Below are positions 35,491 to 48,600 of a stretch of 64,000 nt of DNA, piece after piece (position 1 is the stretch's first letter; the number at the start of each line of letters is the position of its first letter). This DNA comes from Salvator merianae. Taxonomy: Eukaryota; Chordata; Lepidosauria; Squamata; Teiidae. The stretch spans positions 5,437,316-5,501,315 of the forward strand of contig QVOM02000053.1 in NCBI GenBank assembly GCA_003586115.2, read 5' to 3'. A model generated the notes under the pieces. The model was not told the DNA's origin. It saw only the letters and a list, made by a program, of their open reading frames with translations, and ran no database searches. The position numbers and the translations under genes were made by a program.

Positions 35491-36593
35491 CCAGCTCCTT
35501 GGTCCTGGTTTGAGCTGGTTTTAGAATGATTCTATTGGCATTCTGCTGGAGACTTCTTGTAGATGTGTACTGGAACAATAGCTCTGTCTAGGTTGCCAAA
35601 TACTTGTGCCAAATACTTGTTCCAAATCCTTTGTAGTCATTAATGTCTTTAATTTCCTGAAATGGAACCTGCCCAGGCAAAGGGTTTTTCTCATCCTCTT
35701 TGTTCCATTTAGGAAAATAAGAAAAATGTTGACCTTTCTGCAATCAGGCTTGTATTTTAAAAATGGGTGGAAGTAGGGGGAAAAAATGGCTAAATTCTGG
35801 TCTAAATGCAGGGTCCATAATGCTTGTCAGTTCCCCTGTATCTGCAATCTGTATATACATTATGTTTCATATAGTCAGGGTTCATTTCCATAGGTTACGA
35901 GTATCTGTGCCTTGGCAGTGCCCTTGCCTTTGCATATCACAGCACTCCAGAATTATTCATTCTGGGTAATCATACTGTACCCTATAACCGTGATTGTACT
36001 GCTTGCATTTTGACAATGACAGATCCAGCTGACTGTCAGATCACATTTTCTTGCTTTAGCTCATATTTTAAACCCTGCTACTGCTTTTTTCTTATGTTTT
36101 AAATAAGGAATCTTTTTTTACTGTAATATTATTATTGTTGTTATAGCTACCTGCCTGTTATTTTTGCATGGTCTATACCAGTTAATTGACTATTATTAAA
36201 ACCTCTAGCCAAAAGGTCCTCCTCTGAGAAAGTGTCTGGTAGAAGCTTTTCCCCTATCCCTGTATAACATAGTACACATCTCTTATCAACAAGACCCCAC
36301 ATTTTGCATAGACAAAGATGGTGATGCTGATGTTATCCTCACAGAATCCAGCTTCATAAGCCAGTTTCCCATCAGCAAAAAACAAGAGTAGCCAAAGGCA
36401 AGAGATATTTTGTAACTGGTTTTGTTCCAGGCATTTAAAGTCTTCTCTCCCATCAGAAAAGTAGGTCCACCATTTCATCGGTTCTTTCAAAGGTAGGGGA
36501 GCTGATTAATAATATTGCTTGAAAATGAAGTGACGAGTTAGCAGAGAGTCTTTAAAGAGAAATGGCACAAAATGTCTAGGTTGTTTTGAGTAA
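35491..36593. other. non-coding stretch, nothing recognised
   Basis: No gene or repeat was recognised beyond a short (ATT)n at 36127-36139. Confidence 0.5.

Positions 36594-36630
<37 letters not shown>
36594..36630. repeat. (TAG)12 microsatellite
   Basis: An uninterrupted trinucleotide array. The poly-Thr ORF on the minus strand is an artefact. Confidence 0.93.
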
Positions 36631-36631
<1 letters not shown>

Positions 36632-38582
36632 CAGACAGCTGAGTGGAGGATCAGAAAGCAGTAGGATGAGAGCTTCGAAAACAGCAATGATCCAGTGGCA
36701 GCAGACAATCTTCTGATATAATGGAAGAATAGCATGCAGGGTTTAAAAGATGGAGGACCATACTGTGTCTGACTCCTGACCTAATTTAACCCTTTCTTGG
36801 TCAAGCACATTGACACTCAGAAGGAAGAAAGACCTCTGGGGACAGAGAAAAATGTGTCTGCAAGGTATTCCTATGGGAAATGGCACCTTGTGCAAACAGC
36901 AGCATACCTTGTGCAGAGGTTTGCAAGAGGTGTGCAAAGCAGATGTTTACATGCTGGTCACCTTACAACACTTCTGGGCAGTTATAATTACATTTTTGAT
37001 GATTGACAGAGATGAAGACAATGGTGTGCAACACTGTGTAACAGCAGCATTTTTCTTCATCCCTGAACCTGAACAGACAGGGTTAGTATGTTGCAGAGCT
37101 CTTCAAACAGATCTTCAGCAAATTCAGAATAGAGATGTCTTAGGACAGTTCTGGACAGGGATGGCACTAGTCTCATGCAGATGAAGCATACTAGGCAGCC
37201 AGTTGGTCCAGACAGAAATGGGTAGAAATGGCCAATGATTCTGTGATCCTGATCCTATTGATATGGCTCCTACAATGATGCTTATCACTTGGTCTTGACA
37301 TTAAAGTGTGGAAACTGTAAATCATTCTTTTCCATAAGCAATCAGAACTGTAAATAAGTCTGAATATAAACTCGTATCATAAAACAGTTGAAGGATAAGA
37401 GTAGAACAGAAAACTAACTAAAATTGTGTAGATAATTATCCTCAGATAACTGTTTGTTTGATACAACATGTTACATTGCAAAAACTCTGAACTAACATTT
37501 CAACATTGTTAATGAGGATTCTTCATAAAGAATGTTCATCGAGAGTGTGTAACAGGTGTATCCAAATTATCATGGCCAACATCATACCTATTAGGAAAAG
37601 CAATTCAATATCTAACTGATCTGGTACAGAGAAAGTATTAGCAGTTACAGTGTGAATGGCACAATTAAAAAGAAATAATCCCATACTAGCTAGGCACTTA
37701 GGAACCTATTACAAAATTGCAACAGCTGTTCCATATTAATCCATCATCATCCCCCAACAATGCATCAACAATTTTGCAATGAAATGGAGGTTTGTGAAAG
37801 CTGAAGGTAAGGTGTGTGAGTGAAATAGCTCTAATTTTATTTTCCTTTTACAAACTATGTCTGCTTATATTTCCTTCTTAATTCCTGCACCTGTCAAATC
37901 TGAAGATGAAACTAGGAACACTGAATTAAAAGGTGTGCCATTAAACTTTTGATTTCCTTTCCTCAGTCCTACCTATGACTCATTTTGAGAAGCTGCATAA
38001 CAACTGAGACGTCTTCATTTTAGGACATTTGTATCTTGCTGCTTTCATTTCATTAATATAACCTTAAGGCAAATATGCTTTGGTGTTGAATATTATTTTC
38101 ACTAATAATTCACTAATACCTTCAGAATTCTTTTTTTCTTTTTCTTTCTTTTTTTTTAATAGCCAGCATCTCTCACTTTTTAAAGGAAAAACTAGTAGTC
38201 TTTTGACATTGTTGGGCTGAGGGTTTTCTGCTCTGTCTTGTGATAATGAATGAAGCTGATTTAGAGCTGATTATTCAATTAAGTGGAAATTTGAACTAGG
38301 GAAAGAAATTGTATGGCCCCTTCAGTCTGACTTCCACCTAAGGGAGTTTCTGATCATCCCTATAAGCTGGGAACTCATTATGCAAATTCAGACCATGTCC
38401 AGCTTATTAGACTAAATGACAAGCCTTTCCGTTAGATACTTTCATAGTAACAAGCCATAGAGATTCCTCTCCATTTGTCTCGAAATGGCTCAACCGGCAA
38501 GAGACAAATTATCAGGCCATTTTTAAATCAAATTTTGCAAGAATAAGTACAAATAAATAAATGAAAGAGCAGATTACTAAAC
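36631..38582. other. non-coding stretch, nothing recognised
   Basis: The 124-codon ORF at 36810-37184 has no domain, and its overlapping frames are equally open. The block 36790-37210 is slightly less AT-rich and may be an old unrecognised repeat. Confidence 0.5.
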
Positions 38583-38583
38583 G

Positions 38584-38618
<35 letters not shown>
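38583..38618. repeat. interrupted (GT)n microsatellite
   Basis: (GT)8, then TT, then (GT)9. A G10 run follows at about 38657. Confidence 0.93.
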
Positions 38619-38619
<1 letters not shown>

Positions 38620-38734
38620 TCCCTTCTAGTTCTTTTAAAGAATATCCTGGACTAAGGGGGGGGGGAGGCCCTAAAATACACCTACCAAAGTTTTGGAAGC
38701 TAAAACTTTCAACCATCTGTGAAGTGAGTGCTCA

Positions 38735-39480
38735 ATTTCAATTTATTTATTGATTAGTCCATATTGACCATATCAAAAGTAAGATTTAAAAATCAAATAT
38801 TATATAAAAACTACAAATATTGCTTAAAAATCAACAACATTCTATCTATCTCAGACATCCTTTTGCATTATGGTGCGCGGCTCAAATCTTCATGGCCTTA
38901 AAGATGAACAGTGCCACTCTTAGGGTAGTATGCTTCTCTAATCCACTAAGTAATGTGTGTAGTTTTGCCTTTTTGCTGGGTAATTGATGGTTCTCTGGAA
39001 GGGGGATTAAATATCGGTCCCTGATGCTGTTATGTAGACAGTATTCCAAGAAGAAGTGTATCAAATCTTCTGGGACAGTGTCAGCACATATTTTGTGGTA
39101 AACAATCCAGCTTTGCCATAATGTCCAGTTGTTCAAACCTTGCTTTTTGTGAAGATTGTACAAAGTTGGGGGGGACAAAGAGAAGCATAGCAGTTCTCTA
39201 GTTTAGCATATGGTTTAAAAGTAGCAAGATTAGGGGTGGCCCTAGCTTGTGCAATGGCTACCAAGTCATTTTGAGCGGCTATCTCCAGGGCACATGAGTG
39301 CTTGGCCTGTAGCATTCAAGTATCTGGCAGACCCTTCTTTTTACTGCACCTACTTTTCTTTGGAAACCTCACTTTAATCTCCGTTAGTCGCACTTTGATT
39401 CATTTTAGGTATTAAAAAAAATCTTGCAGCACTATACCATGGAGTGGCTGTAGTCTTTGTGGTCTAGTTTGTAAATCCAT
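38735..39480 (-). pseudogene. LINE ORF2 C-terminal remnant with 3' tail, minus strand
   Basis: Minus-strand frames carry words typical of non-LTR retrotransposon C-termini. The first (39315-39133) reads QAKHSCALEIAAQNDLVAIA, then ARATPNLATFKPYAKLENCY and SLCPPQLCTIFTK. After a frame change, 39178-38882 reads DTVPEDLIHFFLEYCLHNSI, RDRYLIPLP and ALFIFKAMKI, the equivalent of the C-terminal cysteine/histidine region downstream of reverse transcriptase. A short 3'UTR ends in a TTTATTTATTGATTAG-type tail at 38740-38756. The frameshift shows it is dead. The clade is not assigned. Confidence 0.6.
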
Positions 39481-40160
39481 GGAAATGATTGTCTACTACG
39501 GTCAATCATTTTTTTTGGATGAAGAACGTGGTTAAACAGTTTAAAAATTAAAATTGATCATAAAATTGGCAATGGCATGTGTCTGTTTTCATTGGTGAGC
39601 ATAAACGCAAGGTATATATATATAAACCTAGTAGATTATACATGCCTAGTTATTCCTTTTTTTTTTTTTTCCCTACCAGGCAATCTTTTGCAATTTCTTA
39701 TGCATTCTGGTACATTATTAAATATAAATTTATCATTTGAAATTCAGATGATTATAGTTGCACAATCCTGCTGATTCATAAAAATGAAAAATATGGAAAA
39801 GGTCAAGATCTCTGCTCATGATTTACTGGGATTTTATGATAATTTGTATCAATTATTGAATTAACTGCACTTTGGAAGTACACTTGGAGAAAAATTTCTG
39901 CAAGATTAAGCAGCGAACTGTACATTTGAAGCTTGCCCTTCTTTATAATCACATTTTACATTTAACAATAATCTTGCATCTGGAAATAGAAAAGCCTTTT
40001 AGAATAATACATATTCTAAGACATCTGAAGAAGGTTTGTGTTAGCTATATCACTGCCTTTATTTTACAGATGGGTAGATATGATTTGTCTAACTGAATGA
40101 TTCAAAGCTTCTACTCCATGTGAAGCAGGAGCTTGGAAGTAGAGTGCAAGACTTCTCTAT
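39481..40160. other. AT-rich non-coding stretch, nothing recognised
   Basis: No supported features beyond homopolymer runs. Confidence 0.5.
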
Positions 40161-40236
40161 ATTGTAGTCCTCCAGCTTCCATCATTCCTGACTATTTGGT
40201 GAGGATGACAGGAGTTGAAGTCTACAGATTCTCCAG
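40161..40236. repeat. fragment of dispersed repeat with ATTGTAGTCCTCCAGC core
   Basis: ATTGTAGTCCTCCAGCTTCC, then CATTCCTGACTATTTGGTGA and GACAGGAGTTGAAGTCTACA. I recognise this as a common squamate wording (self-complementary, hAT-MITE-like). It is related in wording to 8629-8690 and 27835-27953. Ends are not defined. Confidence 0.45.
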
Positions 40237-41713
40237 TATAATCTCATTAGATTCAACCTAATTGGTGACTGGTGATTATTCAGATTGGATTATAGCTGTC
40301 AGGATATTCAATTAAGATAAACAAGGTCTTAAAAAGCCATTGCAAGCTGAGGTATGATAAAAAAAAAATAAATTAAATATTCAGGAAGGAGTTCATGTTT
40401 TCATTGCTATGTTTACATAGCAAGACACTAGTTGCTACAGTTCTTGCAATGATCTCTAGATTATTGGTAAGATACAACACCATTGGTTCCTTTTTGACAT
40501 AGTTATGTTATCCCATGCAAATCATATGTTTAGGAGTTTCCACATCTATACCAGACCTTTACATAGTGGGTTTGGCTTAACAATACATAACTGACAGACT
40601 AAGCCAAGAGATTGTTAGGTTACAGATACAAAAAATCCAAATTATCAAAAAAAGGTTTTATTGGGGTGGTGGGGGGTTAAAAGCCAGATAGGAACTTAAA
40701 TGATTTATTATGGAGAAACACAAACTGAAAAATGCAAAGTCAGGTAGGGAGTCATGCCCAGAAAACATAGTTCTGAGACTCTTCAGACTTACATTTATCT
40801 GCCCACTAAAAACAGGCATAATGTCTGAATGAACATTAATTACATATGAAGTTCCATGTATCTGGAAGCATCTAAATTCACTGATAAAATTAAATGTTTA
40901 CTGCTGATGCTAAAAATGATGTTCCATACTGATGATATTTTATAGTAGCATTTTATATCAGAGTTATAAAATAGACATACGTCAGTCCAAGTGGGGAAAT
41001 TTCTTCTAACATAGTTGAAATTTGAGCGTATCAAGTGTTGTATAGGAGCCAGAATGGAAAAGGAGGTTATAAGTGCTCTGAGCCTGTCCTGATAACAATC
41101 ACTCAGCCATTGATATGCAGACAGCAAAGCACTTGTCAAGATTCAAATGCTAATCACAGCATGCTGGGAAATTCACTTGTTCCCAGCTGTAGTTGAAAGC
41201 AGCATGTAGGCAAAAGCATATGATTAGAACCTGGATTTAACTGGTCTAAGATTTCCTCTGGAAGATGTATCAAGGAAAAAAAATGCTGATGATGAATTCA
41301 AGAAAATAAAAATGGTGTGCATAACTGTAGCCTTAAAAACAACAACAAAAAACTAATTATAGCTAAACAGTTAAAGAAATGGTCCCAGGAAATGGCATCA
41401 GAAGGCCGTGTATTCTTTATATTAGGGGGATAACACAAATGTTATTTTTCTTTCTCTTCTCACTAGCCCATTGGATCCAAGGATAGGTAAATACGTATGT
41501 CTTTGGGAAGGGACAACAGCTAAGTACTTTTTATCCTTTTTGTTACTTTTACAGACAGGCAATTATTTTCAGAGCACTGATATGAGCGGTGCTTTGGGTG
41601 ATACTGGCTTGGAGAAAAGGCTACTCCCAGGAATGATCTTAGACTAGAATCTTTTGGCTATGACTTTAAAAACAAAGAATCAGTTGGTGTGTAATCCAAA
41701 AACAAGAGGCAGA
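40237..41713. other. non-coding stretch, nothing recognised
   Basis: A possible G-quadruplex motif, GGGGTGGTGGGGGG, lies at 40663-40676. The 99-codon minus ORF (41139-40840) has no recognisable domain. Confidence 0.5.
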
Positions 41714-42480
41714 TGTTGGGAAACAAAAGATTATCTAGTAAACACAACAATTCTTTATTAAAAATACAGCAGAAAGTCTCCAAAATCAAGAAAGATGCCA
41801 AAACTATTGGCATCAGTTGTCAAAAGGTACAATACATAGACATTGCTGCAGTTCCAGAGTTTTCCTTATAGAAGGTGCTCTGGGACTCTGACAATACTGT
41901 TGTGAGGACTTCCTTTTTACTGAAAAAGGGTCAAATGAGGTGACGGGAAGGGGAAAAGGGAGCTGTTGTGAGAGAACTAAAGGGTAAATTTCAAACACAC
42001 ACCTAACCAGAGACCCTAAGCTGACAAGGTTGCACACAGATCATCTGACCCTCCAGAACAGGATTGCTTGGGCATAACATCTCTATCTGTGAGGAGCTTT
42101 CAATAAACTATTCAGGCTTTGGGGAAACAGTGATGGGAAGTTTCAGGGCTCAGCTAAAGCATGACTCCATGAAATAGAGCAAGGTTCCTCAGAGTTCCAA
42201 ACTTCAAATCCAGCCAGACTGCTTTGGGCTGAAACAGCAATCAGTAAGGCAAGCAGCAAAGATGGATCTAAGACGAGTGAGAACTTGAATGTGCAGTTGA
42301 GGTTTGTTCAATGCAATGACAGCAGACAGTATGGAAGGTGGATTCTGGTGATGAAGAACCATATTGGGTCTTAGCTGGGGATCTTTTATCACTATTCGAA
42401 GAATGGAGCTTGATCCCAAAACCTAAGGTTCACCCCATGGGTGGAGTTAATTGTTTCTACAATAATAGTCTATGGAGAGT
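41714..42480 (-). mobile_element. candidate solo LTR or LTR-like block, minus orientation
   Basis: On the minus strand a TATAAGG box (about 41870-41864) is followed about 110 bases later by AATAAAG (41759-41753), and then by a T-rich U5-like stretch ending GTTTCCCAACA at 41714, a canonical CA terminus. A long, moderately GC-rich U3-like region extends to about 42480. The 5' limit is not defined. Scattered ORFs inside show no viral protein. It is interpreted as an old endogenous retrovirus LTR. Confidence 0.38.
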
Positions 42481-45230
42481 GTGGAACAGATCCAGTGTGA
42501 CCTTGGGACCATGTGAATCATAGTGCTTTGTGCAAACTTTAGATTGGTGGCATGTGTTGCAGCAGCAGGAGACATGGCAACTTGCTTGCAGCACCTCTGA
42601 GCTGTATTGATGGGTTTTTGGTGGCTTGCCCAGATAAAACAAAAATTGTGATACACAAAGACAACAGAACGGCATACAGGCGATAAAAGGCAATCAATGT
42701 GGGCACACCAGTTCCATTCCAAACCAAATCAGGGTTGCCAATATTCCTGATGTGCTTCTTCAAGATACTGTACAATGTTGCAGTTTATGCAAAGGTTGGG
42801 TTGGCATGATTAATGGGTGTCAGGCAGCATTTTTATATCTTTTTCATTCTTATCCAAATATATCAGTTTGAGCTTTGTCTTATTCTGCAAGACCTGTTAA
42901 ACATTGATAGTTTCCTTGATTGCTTTATGTATATATGTTCCCTTGTAGGCAGAAGGGTGGAGGAATGAGCCACAAGAAGATTTCTCAATCTTAGGAACTT
43001 GCAAAGACACATTATCATTCATAGAAAGTCGCAATTGTCTGGAGGCAGCTCTAGTAAGGACCAAAGTAAGATGAAAAAGAAAGATAAAAAGGGAGGAATT
43101 TCCTTACTGGGAGACAACTTAATAAATATAAAAAAGTAAAATTATTTAAAAGCTCTGCATATTGGTGGGTCCAGCCAAAATATATAATTTATAATCAAGG
43201 CATTGCAAGTATGCAAAAGTATGATATAATTAATATCACTCTGTTCTTTAGCGATCTGAGAAAAGCTAGAATACAAAAGAATAGGACCCAGGAATGGTAA
43301 TTAATTAACATAACTGTAAGATTAAAGGAAGTTACCAAATGTCATTGAAAGCAGAAAGAGAAAGCCAAGGAAATAAAAATAAAGGTAAACCCAAGGTCAC
43401 ATCTAGCAGTCCAGGAACTTCTTATCTAACAAGGATGTAAGACAAAACATAGTTAAAATTAGTTGATAAATTTGGATAAGGAATTTAATCAAGAGACTAA
43501 TTAGAAAAATGAGCTAAAAAAGAAAGAAAAAACCAGTGAGGAAGTACTAAGGAGCAAAGAATAATAAGAGAATAGAGAAGCTTGCTCAGATACATCTTAG
43601 ATTGCATCCAGCCGTCGCTTACATATTCTGCTGCAAATCTAGATCTAGCCTTAGTCAACCATTTTCCTCCAATCATCACTATAAATATACAACATTCAAA
43701 AAAATACCAACCAATCCAGAAGGGGAAATCTACAAGCTTTCACCTGATTGCTAATAATATGATCAAATTTCCTGTAGAGATCAGGGTTTGAGCAACTGTT
43801 ACAGCTGACATTCTGAACCGTGCTGTTAATCCTTTTACTATATGCTGACCTTTGTGGAATGGGTCGCTGTACAGAATTCAAAACTACATCTATAGGAAGT
43901 AGTACCAAAGCATAGCATACTACCCTTTATCTTACTGCTATTTAAAATGTGAGCTCTAATTATTCAGTCTGTCTCCAGAACATTGGCGACATGTTTGCCT
44001 TCCAGGATTACTCATGCTTACCTTGTAGTGTATTTAATTTTAAAGACTGATGAGTTAAGCATTCAAAAAGACTACTTTAAAATAGTATATTATTCCAGCT
44101 GACATTAATTCACAGTGCACTTATTAATTTTGGATAACAAATAGTTTCATAGGGATTGCTGTTTGGTCAGGGCACATTTGAGGATGGCTAAAAATGTAAT
44201 TAAGTGGTGACTGAAGACTTCCATTAACTTGATGGAAGACAAAAGAAAAGAAAAGAAAACAGGAATCAAAATACATTCAATCCCCATGATCATCTTCTTT
44301 TTCTTTTTCTTTTAGGATGTCTGGATGACAGAGCACAAGAGAACTCAAACTGCCCTTTCAGATTTTTTTGGGTGGTGGTGGTTCATTTAGTCTGCATGCA
44401 ATTTTTTTGAGTGAATGTTAATAGTTTTGTTCCAATAAAATCTCAACTTTTTACACTGTCTCATAAAGGGCAACTTCTGACCAACCGTAGATTGACATCG
44501 TTTAATTCCTTCTTCCACTGCATTGTTTGCTCCAGGACCCAGAAAAGTCATCATGGAGGAAGTCATTTTCTGTGTGAGCCTCTACACAGTGGCCTGACTT
44601 GTGATTCTTATAGTGCACAGTGTTGAGCTATAGCTGGACACTTCTACAGATCTCACCTCATGCTGGCATCTCTTCCGCAACTTTTTCCCCTTTACTTCCA
44701 GCCTGGGTTTTCAGTACTTTGTGTTATAAGTGTGGGGGGGGTGGGGGGGGACGGGACAATAAGCCTTGTGTGATGACAGGACCTGATCTGTACCTTACTA
44801 TTCTTGTTCCTGCTGTAAGCACTGGATGCAAGAAGGCTTCCATTACACTTCAACTGGGATGGGTGTTAAATTTATTGATGGCACTTCCTTGGCCGCCTTT
44901 AACCAGGTAACCTTGCAGCATGATCTTGGCTGTAGTCAGGTGACGAACCCCAAACTGCTCACTACCAGCACAGAAAGGATTACTCTAAAGTTAATTTGTT
45001 GCATGTGATTGGATAGCTGAAGTTTGGATTTTTAGAATGCTGGTGCCAAAGGTTAAGGATCCCAGCTTTTTGAGGTTAATTGATGAAGCACAGTTGCATG
45101 AGTTATGTTCCTGAGTCTTGGGTTGATAGAGCATAACTGCAGGGAAAATTAACATCTGGTTTTGTCCAAAGGTATTATGTCGTACGAGAACAACACTAGA
45201 CACGTATCTAGCAGTGTTCCCACATTTGGG
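42481..45230. other. non-coding stretch with a G-quadruplex motif
   Basis: A striking G8-T-G8-AC-G3 run lies at 44734-44755. An acceptor-like CTTTTTCTTTTAG at 44303-44315 precedes a short open segment without a usable donor. No gene was recognised. Confidence 0.5.
44734..44755 (+). other. G-quadruplex-capable run
   Basis: Two G8 tracts separated by one T, then AC and GGG, easily supply four G-tracts with one- or two-base loops. It is located in otherwise AT-rich DNA, and no promoter or gene is evident beside it. Confidence 0.6.
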
Positions 45231-45234
45231 ATCT

Positions 45235-45690
45235 TTACAAGATTAAATGTTTGGTTTGACAGACCACACAATTGGCAACCAATCCTCAGGGAGACAAGAT
45301 AACTAGGCTTATCTGAATACAAAGTAAAGCATTTATTGCACCATATGAAGTGCACAAAATACTCAGTGGGTAGTAGCAAACTGAAGTGAGAGGCAAGCAA
45401 ACATGATGAAATGATAGCTTGTATCAAGTGGAGATATATTAACAGTGACCGCAACAAAAAATAGGCGTAGATGGAAGCAATTATCTGCAATAGTGGATAG
45501 AAGGCAAGGGCTGGAAAATAGAGAAATCAGTCAGTCTAGGAAGACACAGTTTTTTGTTTTAACCAGTCAAGAAGTAGCTAGGAGGGGAAAGAAGATGAAA
45601 GGCTGAGAAATTAAGGTTTTGGAGAGCTCAGTTATACAGCTGGGAAAAGGTAGTCAGAGCACTTCTATTCAATGCACTCTTTCCGCATGA
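45235..45690 (-). mobile_element. possible LTR-like block, minus orientation
   Basis: On the minus strand, TTAATATATCTC (about 45443-45432) is followed about 95 bases later by AATAAA (45337-45332), then a T-rich region containing GTCTCCCTGAGG, and a possible CA end near CTGTCAAACCA (about 45250). This order resembles U3-R-U5. The boundaries and family are unverified. Confidence 0.25.
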
Positions 45691-48600
45691 ATTACTGGTT
45701 TCAACCACCTGTCAATTGCCCCCTATACTACCATCAACTGTTCCCCACATAGCCTCAGCAACTGAGCCACCAAAATGAACTGAAGTGACTTGGTCAGCCT
45801 ACAGCATCCTGAGTGCTACATTTTGGGGGTTGGCATTTTAAAGTGAAATTAATAGCAAAATCTACCAAAATATGTTCTACTTCTTCATTTACAGAATTAA
45901 AAGTAGCTGGAAGGAAGAATGGACTATGGAAGATTTCAGTATTTTCACTCCTGGGTGAGTGAAAATAAATTTGCATCTTGAATCTTATGTAAGGATATTC
46001 AGCCTCCATGCCTAGTTTTGCTGAGATTTGTGACAATTATAGCTAGTGTCATGTGGACTCCACTGGGACTCTGCTCATGCACCCCACAACGTGAGTGAGA
46101 TTTTGGAACTGTTTCAAATCATTTCCTAACTGAGTAGTTTAGAACAAAGAAAGATCAGGAAGGGTAAAAATGTGTGTCTTTTCCTAATCAATAATTTTGA
46201 TTAACTGTTAGGAAAGCAGTAGACACACAATAAATCTATCAGTTATGAATCAAGAATCATTTCCAAGTCAAAACCAGGCTAGCTTTTTAGTTCCTGAATA
46301 TTAGAATATGGCAGGGTGGCATTTATTCTATGACAAGAAAGCTGTGCAGAAGAGGATCTTTCATTTGGAGTGATAATCACTGCCAAAACCATCACTGTCT
46401 TGTTCTTATATTTTAACTGACGAACCACAGCTATTTCTGTTTCTTTTAGTTCTGACTCCTACTGCTATTATTGCGATTACTGATTATTTATAGAGCACTA
46501 CAAGCATACTGCATGTTGTGCGTTAGAGAGTAACTACATTAGAAAGTAACAGAAGCAGAGGAAACAATCTTTCCCAGAGGAGATTGCAAACTTAATGTAC
46601 AGGTGAGAGAAAAAACAACAGAAGAAGGGGCACTGGGAGTATAGTTAAATTGTAGATCACAGGGACTGACCTGAGCTTGGTTCACACTGAAGCCAATGCA
46701 TATGGAACACCTGAGTCTAAACTAGGCACTTAACTTCTCATATATCAGACAATGGATCAAAAGTGTGTCCAATGGTGGTACAAGGATGGTGAACTACCTC
46801 AGTAATGTAAATTGTACCGAGTGTGTGCTCTAATTGATAAAAAGCTAGCTAAAAGCTGGAAAACAGAGATAATGTACCCCTCTGCTCCTGGGATGAAAGC
46901 AGTCCAGAAGTGGAGTAGAAGTCTGCCTCCTGAGGTTTGGTCCAAAGTTGAGAGGGCAGTGATGAGCTCAGGTTGGGAAGGAATTTAACCGGCATAAGAG
47001 GAGATGAGGACAAAAGCAACTTTTCCTTCCAGCATCACCAACCTTTTATTAACAAAAGCATAATGGGGTTAGAGGAGACAATGAAGCTTTTCGTAACTGG
47101 TGAAAATAAAATATTGAAATTAGGGACTTCTGTAGCCTTCAGATTCAAAATTGATGCACCAGCTAAAAATAATAATAATAAAAAATCTTGAAAAAGAAAA
47201 AGTGTTTGGATTTGAAATGCCAGGAGATAACTCAACAAGGAAGGAACTCCCCAACCACCCTGATCTCTAGATCTATAAAGATATGATTTTTTAACTCTGC
47301 TTTTCTTACCAGCAAATATAAAAATCATTATTTCCTTATCCCAGTGTTGTAAAGTGGATTCTGAAATATCTAGAGGCAGCATTTGGAATAAGTAAAGCAC
47401 TGTAGAAATAGCATCATTTTAACTACTTCCATCCTGCTCAGAATGGAGACATGTTCATATTTCCAGGACTGGATGGTATAGGAGACAAATGCGCAGGTGA
47501 CACTTTCACAAGAAAATTAGAACAATGTGCTTTATTTTACAGTATAATATCTTCTGAACTTGTAATTTGAAGAATCTAAATTGCACATATGTATGTGGTC
47601 TACAATCTGTGATTTGATTTTACATTTTTTGACATTACAACATTGTATACAGAGTGCAAGGTAGGATTAAGTAACAATTAGCTATATAATGTTTGGTTCA
47701 TGATTTTACTGGCTTAACCCATGCACACAAAAGAGAAACTTGTTTTGAAAGGAAAATCCAGTTTACATACCAAGAGTATCCATGCTGTGAATCCACATTA
47801 TTATTGTTGATTTCACAGTTGTATGTTATATATCCTAAAAGGAAAAAAAAAGAAAGATGACATTTAAGTAATGATAACAAACACGTATTTGATATAAATA
47901 TACTTTTTAATGAAAGTATTTTGCATTTCGTATTTTCTATTTGAGTTTTACATTTCTGCATGCATATGGGCTAGGATGTTATATAAACTCTAAATCAAGT
48001 TAGAATAACTCTGTCTGGTCCATTCCTATCTTTCAAAAGATCTCTGAATTTGTCTGTCAGAATGAATGGAGGCCTCTTATTATAGAAGTACATCATTTAT
48101 CTTTGCCATAACTAACACACTGACTATAAACATTACATTAATAACAGTGGAAAAATGTCAGTGGTAGTAGAAGAAAAAGGGAAAAAAGGGCAATAAAGGA
48201 CTTGTCTCTGAAATGCATCTACAATGAAAACTTAAGCATCACTAAAGCTTTTGTCATATTTTATTGCAAGTGTAGACAAAGACTTAGACGGATATCTTTT
48301 GACAATGCTTAATGCATATGTACAATAGGCAGGAATTCAGTGGCTAATGTAAGAACATTAAAGCAGAACAAAAGGACTCTTAGGGTGTTGGTTGACTTCA
48401 GCTGCCTATATCATTGTTATCTAGCAGCTGGCTGAACAATTTTGCCATACTCCACCCAGATATGTTTTTCAACATGCCTAAATTTGCAAAATTTGGAGAC
48501 TGTTTCTAGCGCATTGAAAAATGCTTCTGTGCTGTGTCTTCAAACCTGAACAACTTTCTTTTTCCAGCTTCAAAGAGAGGGAAGGAATGAGGTGCATGGC

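Noticed and set aside
36810..37184. 124-codon ORF
   Set aside because: Overlapping frames are open too, the composition is random-like, and there are no splice or promoter signals.
44290..44370. Acceptor-like CTTTTTCTTTTAG followed by an open segment
   Set aside because: No GT donor follows at a plausible distance, and the pyrimidine tract is part of local simple sequence.
47035..47400. 121-codon minus ORF
   Set aside because: No recognisable domain, and part of its length is AT-rich simple sequence.
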